A DNA stretch of 42,890 nt from CBDUMN01 sp965368335 (lineage in GTDB: Bacteria; Pseudomonadota; Alphaproteobacteria; Rhodospirillales; JAPHRK01). Shown piece by piece: positions 34,249-42,680 of this stretch (positions are counted from its first letter, which is position 1; each line of letters opens with the position of its first letter). Below the pieces are notes generated by a model. It did no database searches. It saw only the letters and a list, made by a program, of their open reading frames with translations, and had not been told where the DNA came from. The DNA is taken from contig CBDUMN010000022.1 of NCBI GenBank assembly GCA_965368335.1, forward strand, positions 1 through 42,890, given 5' to 3'. The translations under genes and the position numbers were made by a program.

Positions 34249-35034
34249 ATGTCTTACGAAGCGATCACCTTTGAGGTTTCGGCCGGGGTTGCCGAGATCA
34301 CGCTCAACGACCCGGATGCGCTGAACGCACTGTCGAGTCGGATGCTGGCCGAGTTGCGACTGGCGTTTGATGAGGTGCGGGCCAACGATGAAATTCGGGC
34401 CGTGCTGCTGACTGGGGCGGGCCGTGCTTTTTCCAGTGGAGCCAACCTTGCTGAAGATGGTGGCGACCCCAATGATCTCGATCTCAAGGTGATTTTGCAG
34501 GAGCGCTACAATCCGCTGGTCCGCGACATGCGCGATCTGGAAAAGCCCATTGTTGGCGCGGTGCCCGGCATCGCCGCCGGGGCGGGGATGGGGGTTGCGC
34601 TTTCCTGCGACATTCTACTGGCTGCCGAATCGGCCCAGTTCATTCAGCTTTTCACCCGTATCGGCGTGATGCCGGATGCGGGCTGCACCTGGTTGCTGCC
34701 TCAACGGGTTGGGCTGGCCCGCGCCAAGGCCATGGCGTTATTGACCGACCCGGTGGATGGCAAGACGGCCGAGGCCTGGGGGATGATTTGGAAGTGCCTG
34801 CCTGATGCTGAATTGATGGATGAAGCCCGCAAGATGGCTAAGCAGTTGGCCTCCCGCGCCACCATGGCGTTGGGCAAAACAAAACGCGCCATCGATGCCG
34901 CCGCGACCAACAGTCTCGATGTGCAGTTGGATTTGGAAGCAGAATGGCAAGGCGAGTTGGGCGACAGTTACGACTTCAAGGAAGGGGTGATGGCGTTCCT
35001 CGAAAAGCGTCCGGCTGAGTTCAAAGGAAAATAG
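34249..35034 (+). CDS. enoyl-CoA hydratase/isomerase, PaaG-like
   Basis: A 261-residue crotonase. It has the oxyanion-hole stretches GRAFSSGANLAED and VGAVPGIAAGAGMGVALSCDI. The first catalytic Glu position is not acidic (AGMGVAL), while an Asp is present in FTRIGVMPDAGCTWLLPQRVG. This single-acid arrangement is the PaaG pattern, which favours double-bond isomerisation over hydration. It lies between tetR and the AtuA-like gene, both within 21 bases, in the branched-acyl cluster. The exact substrate is not assigned. Confidence 0.82.
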   Translation: MSYEAITFEVSAGVAEITLNDPDALNALSSRMLAELRLAFDEVRANDEIRAVLLTGAGRAFSSGANLAEDGGDPNDLDLKVILQERYNPLVRDMRDLEKPIVGAVPGIAAGAGMGVALSCDILLAAESAQFIQLFTRIGVMPDAGCTWLLPQRVGLARAKAMALLTDPVDGKTAEAWGMIWKCLPDAELMDEARKMAKQLASRATMALGKTKRAIDAAATNSLDVQLDLEAEWQGELGDSYDFKEGVMAFLEKRPAEFKGK

Positions 35035-35038
35035 CGCT

Positions 35039-36841
35039 ATGTCCGAGCTTCTGCGTATCGGCTGTTCGTCCGGTTTCTGGGGCGATAGCCAACTGGCCGC
35101 GCCGCAACTGATCCACCAGGGAAATATCGATTTTTTGGTCGCCGACTATCTGGCCGAAATTACGCTCTCGATCATGGCTCGGATGCGCGCCAAGTCACCC
35201 GACCAGGGTTATGCGGTGGATTTCGTCACCGGTGTCATGGCTCCCTTGGCGGGCGAGATCAAACAGCGCGGTATTCGTGTCGTGACCAATGCGGGCGGGA
35301 TGAATCCGGCGGCCTGCGCCGAAGCCGTGCGCCAAGTCGCTAAAAAGGCGGGGGTCGAGTTTAGGGTCGCCGTGGTTGAAGGCGACGACCTTTTGAATCG
35401 GGTTGACGAACTGCGCCCGGAGATCGTTGAAATGGGCAGCGGTAAGCCGATGCCCGAACGGATGGTCAGCATCAATGCCTATCTGGGCGCCAAGCCGATC
35501 AAGGAAGCGCTCGATGCCGGGGCCGAGGTGGTGATCACCGGGCGTTGCACCGACAGCGCCTTGGTTTTAGGGCCGCTGATGCATCGGTTCGGCTGGGCCG
35601 AAGACGACTACGACAAGCTGGCCCAAGGCACCTTGGCCGGGCATTTGGTGGAGTGCGGCGCGCAGGCGACCGGAGGGCTGTTCACCGACTGGGAAACCGT
35701 GCCCGATTGGGAAATTATTGGTTACCCCATTGCCGAATGCCGGTCCGACGGCGTTTTCACCATCACCAAGCCGGTCGATACGGGCGGCCTCGTGACAACG
35801 GCTACGGTGGCCGAGCAGACGGTCTATGAAATTGGCGATCCGGGGGCCTATCTGATGGCCGATCTGGTTTGCGACTTCACCCAGGTCACTTTGGAAAAAG
35901 ACGGCCTTGATCGGGTCAGGGTCAGTGGGGCCAAGGGCCGCGCGCCGACGCCATATTATAAGGTTAGCGGCACCTATGCCGAGGGCTTTCGCTCGACCCT
36001 CACGGTCATGCTGGGCGGTATCGATGCCGACAAAAAGGCCCGCCGGGTGGCTGAAGCCTTGCTCAATCGGACGGCGGCGATGTTCAAGCAGCTTGGGCTG
36101 CCGCCTTATAGCGAAACCAGCATTGAGGTGATTGGAGCGGAAGATACTTATGGGGCCCAGGCCCGCAAGCCTGCCTCGCGCGACGTGGTCTTGAAGATCG
36201 CCGTGCGCCATCCGCAAAAAGAAGCGCTCGACATCTTCTCCCGTGAAGTGACTTCGGCGGGCACCTCCATGGCGCCGGGGTTGACCGGTCTGTTCGGCGG
36301 GCGGCCCAAGGTTACCCCCGTGGTGCGCCACTTTCCTTTCCTGCTGGAAAAAGACAAGGTCTCGGTTTCCTACAATCTGGGCGAAGGGCCGGTGGTCGTC
36401 GATTGCGCATCGGTCAAAGCGGAAACCGCCGAAATATCCGATTTTCCGGTCTCCCACGAAACCTACACGCCGACCGGTGACACGGTGGAGGTGCCGCTTA
36501 TCAAGCTGGCCCATGGGCGGAGCGGCGATAAGGGCAACGATGCCAATATCGGCATCATCGCCCGCAATCCGGCCTATCTGCCGCTGCTGCGCGGACAACT
36601 GACGGCGGATGCGGTGGAGCGCTATTTCGCCCATCTGCTTGAAGGCGGGGTAACCCGCCACGAATGGCCGGGGATTCACGCGCTTAATTTCGAACTGCAT
36701 GACGTGTTGGGTGGCGGCGGGATGGCTTCGCTGCGTTACGATCCGCAGGGCAAGGCCTTCGCTCAGATGCTGCTCGATATTCCCATCAAGGTCCCGGCTG
36801 CCTGGCTTGAAAAGGGCGGTCCTCTGGAAGGGAGGAGATAA
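35039..36841 (+). CDS. AtuA-like acyclic terpene utilisation family protein (DUF1446)
   Basis: A 600-residue protein. Residues about 5-450 are the DUF1446/AtuA domain (GCSSGFWGDSQLAAPQLI, RVVTNAGGMNPAACAEAV, DAGAEVVITGRCTDSALVLGPL). Residues about 485-590 are the small AtuA-like C-terminal domain with LAHGRSGDKGNDANIGIIAR. In Pseudomonas atuA is required for growth on citronellol and geraniol, but its reaction is not known; homologues also lie in leucine or isovalerate gene clusters. It is followed after one base by the biotin carboxylase, and a shared operon with a 3-methyl-enoyl-CoA carboxylase is clear. The GCTS-rich conserved Cys/Asp residues suggest an enzyme rather than a regulator. Confidence 0.85.
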   Translation: MSELLRIGCSSGFWGDSQLAAPQLIHQGNIDFLVADYLAEITLSIMARMRAKSPDQGYAVDFVTGVMAPLAGEIKQRGIRVVTNAGGMNPAACAEAVRQVAKKAGVEFRVAVVEGDDLLNRVDELRPEIVEMGSGKPMPERMVSINAYLGAKPIKEALDAGAEVVITGRCTDSALVLGPLMHRFGWAEDDYDKLAQGTLAGHLVECGAQATGGLFTDWETVPDWEIIGYPIAECRSDGVFTITKPVDTGGLVTTATVAEQTVYEIGDPGAYLMADLVCDFTQVTLEKDGLDRVRVSGAKGRAPTPYYKVSGTYAEGFRSTLTVMLGGIDADKKARRVAEALLNRTAAMFKQLGLPPYSETSIEVIGAEDTYGAQARKPASRDVVLKIAVRHPQKEALDIFSREVTSAGTSMAPGLTGLFGGRPKVTPVVRHFPFLLEKDKVSVSYNLGEGPVVVDCASVKAETAEISDFPVSHETYTPTGDTVEVPLIKLAHGRSGDKGNDANIGIIARNPAYLPLLRGQLTADAVERYFAHLLEGGVTRHEWPGIHALNFELHDVLGGGGMASLRYDPQGKAFAQMLLDIPIKVPAAWLEKGGPLEGRR

Positions 36842-36842
36842 C

Positions 36843-38321
36843 ATGGCGAAAATAACCAAGGTCCTGATCGCCAACCGAGGCGAGATTGCCCTCCGCATCA
36901 TTCGCACACTGAATAACCTGGGTATTGCTTCGGTTGCCGTCTATCACGCGCTGGATGCCGATGCGCCTTATGCGGAAGCGGCTGGCGAGGCGGTGGAGTT
37001 GGTGGGCGATACACCCGTTGGAGCTTACCTTCAGGGCGAACGGATACTCGATGTGGCGAGACAAACCGGGGCCGACGCCATCCATCCGGGTTATGGGTTT
37101 TTGTCGGAAAATGCCGCTTTTGCCGAGGCGGTGGAAAAGGCCGGATTGATCTTCATCGGGCCGAGAGCGGAAACCATCCGATTGATGGGCGACAAAATTA
37201 CGGCGCGGACCTTCGCCGCCGAAAACGGGTTCCCCCTGGCTCCTTCGGCCACGCTCGAAGATGACCGCACGGCCTTTCTAAAGGCGACTGAGGAGATTGG
37301 CTTTCCGCTGCTGATCAAGGCCTCGGCGGGTGGCGGCGGCAAGGGCATGCAGATCGTCGAAAAGGCTGGAGAGCTGGAAGCGAAAGTCGCATTAGCCGCC
37401 AGTGAGGCCGAACGGGCTTTCGGGAGCAGTACGCTTTATGCCGAAAAGCTGGTCGAGACCCCCCGCCATATCGAAGTGCAGGTGTTGGGCGACGGTAAGG
37501 GGGAGGCGATCCATCTGGGTGAGCGGGAATGCTCGATTCAGCGTCGCTTTCAGAAAATCATCGAAGAAGCGCCTGCGCCTGCATTGCCGGATGAAACGCG
37601 CAACGCCATCCATGAAACGGCGGTAAAGATCGCCAAGGCGGCCAAATACCGAGGGGCGGGAACTGTCGAGTTCATCCTGGGTGGCGATGGGGAGTTCTAC
37701 TTCCTTGAGATGAACACCCGGCTTCAGGTGGAGCATCCGGTAACGGAAATCATCACCGGTGTCGATCTGGTGGCTGAACAGGTCTCGATTGCCGAAACCG
37801 GCGGGCTCAATCACGCGCAGGACGACATTACCTTCGAAGGTCACGCCATTGAAGCGCGACTCTACGCCGAAGATGCCGACAACGGCTTCTTACCCGTCAC
37901 AGGACCACTCTTGGTGTTTAAAGAACCCGAAGGGCCGGGCGTGCGGTTTGATGGCGGCGTCAGGGAGGGCATGGAGGTTTCCGCCGCCTTCGATCCGATG
38001 CTGGCGAAATTGATTGTCTATGGGGCCGACCGGGAAGCCGCATTGAAACGGCTGGTTTCGGCCCTGGAAGATACCGTCTGCCTGGGCGTGACCACCAACA
38101 TCGATTTCTTGGCTCGTGTTGCCGCCCATCCGGCGTTTGCGGCCGGGGGCTACAATACGGGGTTTATCGCGGCCCATGAAGGAGACTTGAAACCCGCGCC
38201 CATCGGCGAAGACGAGTTGGATATCCTTTTGACCCTTGCAGCTTTAAGCGGAAAGGGACCGATTGACCCGCCGCCCGCCGCGCCTGAACCCTATGCCTCC
38301 ATAGGCGAGTGGAGAAACTGA
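36843..38321 (+). CDS. biotin carboxylase subunit of an acyl-CoA carboxylase
   Basis: A 492-residue ATP-grasp biotin carboxylase: it carboxylates biotin with bicarbonate and ATP. Motifs are KVLIANRGEIALRIIRT at the start, IHPGYGFLSENAAFAE, the glycine-rich KASAGGGGKGM, and EMNTRLQVEHPVTE with the metal and catalytic residues. Unlike methylcrotonyl- or geranyl-CoA carboxylase alpha subunits (about 650-670 residues), it stops after the biotin carboxylase domain and a short Pro-rich tail; the linker and biotin domain are in the next gene. ATG 36843 has GGAGGAG about seven bases upstream; the longer upstream frame lies within the AtuA-like gene and is not used. Confidence 0.92.
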   Translation: MAKITKVLIANRGEIALRIIRTLNNLGIASVAVYHALDADAPYAEAAGEAVELVGDTPVGAYLQGERILDVARQTGADAIHPGYGFLSENAAFAEAVEKAGLIFIGPRAETIRLMGDKITARTFAAENGFPLAPSATLEDDRTAFLKATEEIGFPLLIKASAGGGGKGMQIVEKAGELEAKVALAASEAERAFGSSTLYAEKLVETPRHIEVQVLGDGKGEAIHLGERECSIQRRFQKIIEEAPAPALPDETRNAIHETAVKIAKAAKYRGAGTVEFILGGDGEFYFLEMNTRLQVEHPVTEIITGVDLVAEQVSIAETGGLNHAQDDITFEGHAIEARLYAEDADNGFLPVTGPLLVFKEPEGPGVRFDGGVREGMEVSAAFDPMLAKLIVYGADREAALKRLVSALEDTVCLGVTTNIDFLARVAAHPAFAAGGYNTGFIAAHEGDLKPAPIGEDELDILLTLAALSGKGPIDPPPAAPEPYASIGEWRN

Positions 38322-38776
38322 TGATGAACCGGATTTTCGAGATCGATGGCGAACGATATGACGTTTCGCCCGCTGTAGACGGCGAAATCTCCGAAAGGGG
38401 CGATGGGGCTTTCTCGTTTGATGCCGACAACAGCACCCATTTCGTCTGGATGGTCAGGGATGGCGACCGGGTCTTCGTGCGGTTGAACGGCCGAACCTAC
38501 CAGATTGACGAAATCGACCCGCGCAGTATGGTGGCCGACGGTGGGATGGCGGAAGATACGGCCAAGGCTCCTATGCCGGGCACGGTGATTTCCGTTGAGG
38601 CTGCGCCGGGCCGGGAGGTGCGCAATGGCGAGGTTTTACTGACAATCGAGTCGATGAAGCTGCAAACCCAAATTACCGCCTGGCGGGATGGGGTTGTCGA
38701 AGAAATACATCTGGCCGAAGGCGATGAGTTCGACCGGGGCGCTCCCCTGGTTAGCCTGAAAGGGGAGGAAGACTGA
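38321..38776 (+). CDS. biotin carboxyl carrier protein with partial BT linker
   Basis: A 151-residue protein. Residues 83-147 are a biotinyl domain (KAPMPGTVISVEAAPGREV, LLTIESMKLQ), with the biotin-accepting Lys113 in ESMKL; Leu replaces the common Met after Lys. Residues 1-75 form beta-rich sequence resembling the BT linker that, in one-piece alpha subunits, joins biotin carboxylase to the carrier. ATG 38321 overlaps the previous stop by one base (TGATG) and has GGAG six bases upstream; the GTG at 38309 is less likely. Its last base is shared with the carboxyltransferase start. It is the missing C-terminal part of a split alpha subunit. Confidence 0.87.
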   Translation: MMNRIFEIDGERYDVSPAVDGEISERGDGAFSFDADNSTHFVWMVRDGDRVFVRLNGRTYQIDEIDPRSMVADGGMAEDTAKAPMPGTVISVEAAPGREVRNGEVLLTIESMKLQTQITAWRDGVVEEIHLAEGDEFDRGAPLVSLKGEED

Positions 38777-40383
38777 TGGAACGTATTCGCTCCCATATCG
38801 ACACCAAGGGCAAGACGTTTAAGGCCTACGTCGAACACAATACTCAGGTGCTTTCCGAATTCCACGCCAAGCAAAAGGCCTCGCGGTTCGACCGTCCGCA
38901 GCGCGATCTGGACCGGCTGGCGAAGCAGAACAAACTGTTCGTCCGCGACCGCTTGAACCTGCTGCTCGATCCGGGCACACCGTTTCTCGAATTGTCGTCG
39001 CTGGCGGCCAATCAAGCCTATGATGGCGAAGTGCCCGGCGCGGCCATGGTCAACGGGATCGGCATCGTCTCGGGGCGCGAAGTTCTGGTCATGGCGTCGG
39101 ACAGTTCGGTCAAGGGCGGCGCGCTTTATCCGCTTTCCGTCACCAAGTCTGTCCGGGCGCTCGATATCGCCATCGAAAACCGCTTGCCGGTGGTCCATCT
39201 GACCGACAGCGCCGGGGCCTTCCTGCCCATGCAGGCCGAAATCTTCCCCGACAAATACGACGGCGGCCGGGTGTTCCGCAATCAGGCGATCCTCTCCAAA
39301 ATGGGCGTGCCCCAGGTGGCGGTGGTGTTGGGCCACGGCACGGCGGGCGGGGCTTATATTCCGGCGCTTTCCGACTATGCGGTGATCGTACGGGGGACCG
39401 GCGGCATCTTTTTGGGCGGCCCGCCTTTGGTGAAGGCGGCGACCGGCGAAGACGTGACGGCTGATGAGTTGGGCGGCTGCGATGTGCATACCCAGATCAG
39501 CGGCACGGCGGATTACCCTGCCGAGAGCGAAGCCGACGGCATCCGCCAGGCCCGCGAGATTGTTGCGCTGTTTCCCAAAACCGAAAAGTCGGTGATCGAC
39601 TGGGAGGAGCCGGAAGAGCCCTTCTACGATCCGAGCGAGCTTTACGGGATCATCCCCGATGACATCAAAAAGCAGTTCGACATGCGCGAGGTTATCGCCC
39701 GCATCGTCGATGGCTCACGCTTCCATGAATACCAACCGGCCTATGGCGCGACGTTGGTCTGCGGCTACGCCCGCATCTGGGGCTACAAGGTCGGCATCCT
39801 CGGCAACAACGGCGTGTTGTTCAATGATAGCGCCAAGAAGGCTGCCCACTTCATGCAGCTCTGCGACCGCGACCGGGTGCCGCTGGTTTTCTTGCAGAAC
39901 ATCACCGGCTTCATGATCGGCAAGGACTATGAGCGCGAAGGCATCACCAAGGACGGGGCCAAGATGATCATGGTTCAGGCGGGCGTCGATGTGCCCAAGT
40001 TCACCGTGCTGGTCAATGGCTCCTTTGGGGCGGGCAACTACGGCATGGCCGGGCGGGCCTGGGACCCAAGGTTTCTGTTCACCTGGCCCAACTCGCAAAT
40101 TTCGGTGATGGGGGCCGAGCAGGCAGCCAAGACGCTGACCATGCTGAAAGTCGCCCAACTGGCCAAGCAGGGCAAGCAACTGGGCAAGGAAGAAATCGCC
40201 GCCATCCAGACGCCGATCTTTGAAGAATACAGCCGCCAGAGCAGCGCCTACTACGCCACGTCGGAATTGTGGGACGACGGGATTATCGATCCGGTCGATA
40301 CCCGCAACGCGCTGGGCATTTCCATTTCCGCCAGCCTCAACGCGCCCATCGAGCGCCAGCCCGGTGGAATAATGAGATTTTAG
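38776..40383 (+). CDS. acyl-CoA carboxylase beta subunit (methylcrotonyl/geranyl-CoA type)
   Basis: A 535-residue carboxyltransferase that moves CO2 from biotin to an acyl-CoA. Family motifs are HLTDSAGAFLPMQAEIFPDKYDGGRVFRNQ, GHGTAGGAYIPALSDYAV and GGIFLGGPPLVKAATGEDV in the N-domain, and NNGVLFNDSAKKAAHFMQLC and GSFGAGNYGMAGRAWDPRFLFTWPNSQISVMG in the C-domain. These place it with methylcrotonyl- and geranyl-CoA carboxylase rather than acetyl- or propionyl-CoA carboxylase. Where methylcrotonyl enzymes usually have a Phe (HFGRIF), it has Gly (DGGRVF), which may admit a longer chain. It overlaps the carrier gene by one base. Confidence 0.88.
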   Translation: MERIRSHIDTKGKTFKAYVEHNTQVLSEFHAKQKASRFDRPQRDLDRLAKQNKLFVRDRLNLLLDPGTPFLELSSLAANQAYDGEVPGAAMVNGIGIVSGREVLVMASDSSVKGGALYPLSVTKSVRALDIAIENRLPVVHLTDSAGAFLPMQAEIFPDKYDGGRVFRNQAILSKMGVPQVAVVLGHGTAGGAYIPALSDYAVIVRGTGGIFLGGPPLVKAATGEDVTADELGGCDVHTQISGTADYPAESEADGIRQAREIVALFPKTEKSVIDWEEPEEPFYDPSELYGIIPDDIKKQFDMREVIARIVDGSRFHEYQPAYGATLVCGYARIWGYKVGILGNNGVLFNDSAKKAAHFMQLCDRDRVPLVFLQNITGFMIGKDYEREGITKDGAKMIMVQAGVDVPKFTVLVNGSFGAGNYGMAGRAWDPRFLFTWPNSQISVMGAEQAAKTLTMLKVAQLAKQGKQLGKEEIAAIQTPIFEEYSRQSSAYYATSELWDDGIIDPVDTRNALGISISASLNAPIERQPGGIMRF

Positions 40384-40408
40384 ACAATGAAGCTCCAACA
40401 AAACATGC

Positions 40409-40498
40409 CGTCGCGCCCGCGAAGGCGGGTGCCCACGACTTGAATGACGAGGCGTAGGAAATAGGAAAAGTCATGGATACCCGCGCGCGGGCATGACG
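40409..40498. repeat. pair of inverted REP-like palindromes
   Basis: Two units in opposite orientation, 40409-40441 and 40468-40498, each with a CCCGCG...CGCGGG-type core and matching flanks (CGTC at the outer end, GACTT/AAGTC at the inner end). The right unit is close to the reverse complement of the left. They separate the carboxyltransferase from the dehydrogenase gene and could stabilise or partly end the upstream message. Confidence 0.7.
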
Positions 40499-40520
40499 TT
40501 CTAGATAGGAGAAAGATTTT

Positions 40521-41720
40521 ATGACCATGACCGAAGGTGCTTTAGGGGCGCTCCCCTCATACGAACTGACCCCCGAATACCGGGAGGTTCTGGACGCTTC
40601 CGACCGCTTCTCCCGCGAGCAGCTCTATCCCTTGCAGCAGAAGATGGACGACGAGGAATGGTGGCCCGAGGACGTGTTCAAAAAGATGGCCGAGGTCGGC
40701 TATATGGGCGTCACGGTGCCCGAGGAATACGGCGGGGCGGGCATGGATTATTTCGCCAGCGCGCTGATCCTCCAGTCGGTCAGTAAGTGGAACCCGGCCA
40801 TCGGTTTGAGCTACGGGGCGCACGACAATCTCTGTGTGAACAACATCCTGCGCAACGCCAGTGAAGAGATGCGCCGCAAGTACCTGCCGGGCTTGTGCGA
40901 CGGCACGCTGACCGGCGCGTTGGGACTGACCGAGCCGGGCGCGGGGTCGGATGCGCTCGGTTCCATGCGCACCACGGCCAAGCGCGACGGCGATCATTAC
41001 GTGTTGAACGGCTCGAAGATTTTCATCACCAACGGACCCGTAGCCGACGTGTTGCTGGTCTACGCCAAGACTGCGCCCGATCTCGGTCCCAAAGGCATTT
41101 CGGCCTTCATCGTCGAGAAGGACTTTCCCGGATTTTCGGTGGCTCAAAAGCTGATCAAGATGGGCTATCGCGGCAGCCCGACCGGCGAGCTGGTGTTCGA
41201 CAATTGCCGGGTGCCGGTGGAAAACCGGGTCGGCGAAGAAAACAAGGGCGTGGCCGTGGTGATGTCCGGGCTCGATCTGGAGCGCACCATCTATGCGGTC
41301 AGTTCGGTCGGCATGGCCGAGCGGGCGCTGGAATTATCGGTGGACTACGCCAAGACCCGCCAGCAGTTCGGCAAGCCCATCGCCGCTTTCCAGATGATCC
41401 AGGCCAAGCTCGCCGAAATGTATATGACGCTCGAAGCCATGCGCGCCTACGCCTACCGGGTGGCGGCGGCCTGCAACGATATGGAGCAAGGCGGCGGCGG
41501 GCGCGGCGAAGTCCACAAGCTCTCGGCGGCGGCCATCCTGTTCTGCGCAGAAGGGGCCAAAAAAATCATCGACGACGCCGTGCAAATCCACGGCGGGATG
41601 GGCTTCATGTGGGAGAGCGAAGTCAACCGCCTCTACCGCGCCGCCAAACTCGCCGAAATCGGCGCGGGCACCAATGAGGTGCGAAAAATCATTATCGCCG
41701 AGGAGTTGTTGCGGGGGTGA
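40521..41720 (+). CDS. isovaleryl-CoA dehydrogenase-like acyl-CoA dehydrogenase
   Basis: A 399-residue FAD-dependent acyl-CoA dehydrogenase. It has GALGLTEPGAGSD (about residues 132-144), SKIFITNGPVADVLLVYAKT, and VDYAKTRQQFGKPIAAFQMIQAKLAEMYM. The catalytic base region reads MSGLDLERTIYAVSSVGMAERALE, with a Glu at the position used by isovaleryl-CoA dehydrogenases, and the protein ends MGFMWESEVNRLYRAAKLAEIGAGTNEVRKIIIAEELL. It would form 3-methylcrotonyl-CoA from isovaleryl-CoA, the substrate of the upstream carboxylase. AGGAGA is nine bases before ATG. Its stop is nine bases from the convergent RT stop. Confidence 0.88.
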   Translation: MTMTEGALGALPSYELTPEYREVLDASDRFSREQLYPLQQKMDDEEWWPEDVFKKMAEVGYMGVTVPEEYGGAGMDYFASALILQSVSKWNPAIGLSYGAHDNLCVNNILRNASEEMRRKYLPGLCDGTLTGALGLTEPGAGSDALGSMRTTAKRDGDHYVLNGSKIFITNGPVADVLLVYAKTAPDLGPKGISAFIVEKDFPGFSVAQKLIKMGYRGSPTGELVFDNCRVPVENRVGEENKGVAVVMSGLDLERTIYAVSSVGMAERALELSVDYAKTRQQFGKPIAAFQMIQAKLAEMYMTLEAMRAYAYRVAAACNDMEQGGGGRGEVHKLSAAAILFCAEGAKKIIDDAVQIHGGMGFMWESEVNRLYRAAKLAEIGAGTNEVRKIIIAEELLRG

Positions 41721-41729
41721 GAGGAGTCA

Positions 41730-42680
41730 CTATTTTCTATTTGGAGGTACCCATTTTAGCAGTGCTTCAATCTGCCCTGCTCCATATTTGGTGCGCATGG
41801 ACTCAACAAACTGCGGCTCAACATCTAGTGCAAATGCTAATAGACCTTTTAAGCTTGCTGTTTCATCAGCACTCAATAGTCCATTTATAGCCCTATGTAT
41901 CATGGCTCGAATGGTGCGTTTCCTGTCCCGCCCTAAAGAGAGCTTCCCTTGGCTTGACAAGGTTATCCCTGTCACAAAACGCCGGTGCTTTTTCGAAGAA
42001 TGAACAGTTTTCTCCGCGTTAATCCTCAAGGGTGGGTAAGCTACAGCTTCGCAAGTCTGAGCCACGAGCCCCTCAACATTTTTCAATATACCCTTCTCGT
42101 TGGTTGAGAAGGCCAAGTCATCAGCATATCTCGTGTAGGTAACGTTCATGTTTGCACATGCGTCACTTACGAGCGCATCAAAATCATAAACTATGCTGTT
42201 TGATATGAACGGAGAGCTTGGGCCACCAATACTCAGTTCAAATTCCTGTTTGCGTTTGGGCTTCCAAAGTGCAACTCGACAGATAAGATCAATGTCTTGG
42301 GCGCTGAATTTTCGAGGCAGGTACTTTTCGATATGAGCAGTCAGGTCTCCTTCCTTTATTGAAGGGAAAAACTTCTCAAAGTCCATTTTCAGCAGGTAAG
42401 CATTTTGCAAGTGCCTCTCTGCATTAACTTTGATGCCATGACCTTCTCTATAAGCGGTTGCAGCGTCATGAACAGGTAAATCACAAATAACTTCCTGCAC
42501 CAGCCATCTTTGTAGCATTTTCACTTCTTTTGCGGGCTGCGCAATTGTTCTAAATTTTCCTGCCTGGCGTTTGGGGATTTTGTAAACTTTGTACCGATGG
42601 CTAGCGGACTGCATGATCGAGAACGCGTACTCGACATCTATACCAAAATACCTTGCGGCCATTTGGAGCACCTTACTCAT
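41730..42680 (-). CDS. retron-type reverse transcriptase (St85/Sen2-like)
   Basis: A 316-residue reverse transcriptase. Retron hallmarks are the NAERH (NAxxH) motif at residues 86-90, the first catalytic Asp100 in LLKMDFEKFFPSI, YTRYADDLAFS with Asp187/188, and VTG at 236-238. The pattern IPKRxxGKFRTIAQPAKEVKMLQRW and ELSIGGPSSPFISN (where most retrons have QGxPTSP) points to the retron St85 family. In retrons the enzyme copies an msr-msd RNA into multicopy DNA that controls a toxin and senses phage. ATG 42680 has GGAGG five bases upstream; the frame could be opened at 42698 but that ATG has no ribosome site. GC content is about 47 percent against over 60 in the neighbouring gene, which suggests transfer. 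Confidence 0.88.
   Translation of the reverse strand: MSKVLQMAARYFGIDVEYAFSIMQSASHRYKVYKIPKRQAGKFRTIAQPAKEVKMLQRWLVQEVICDLPVHDAATAYREGHGIKVNAERHLQNAYLLKMDFEKFFPSIKEGDLTAHIEKYLPRKFSAQDIDLICRVALWKPKRKQEFELSIGGPSSPFISNSIVYDFDALVSDACANMNVTYTRYADDLAFSTNEKGILKNVEGLVAQTCEAVAYPPLRINAEKTVHSSKKHRRFVTGITLSSQGKLSLGRDRKRTIRAMIHRAINGLLSADETASLKGLLAFALDVEPQFVESMRTKYGAGQIEALLKWVPPNRK

Noticed and set aside
36699..36842. N-terminal extension of the biotin carboxylase
   Set aside because: Overlaps the AtuA-like gene out of frame; ATG 36843 has a strong ribosome site and starts exactly at the conserved domain.
35567..36907. 446-codon antisense frame over the AtuA-like gene
   Set aside because: Shadow of a strong plus-strand gene and no domain signature.
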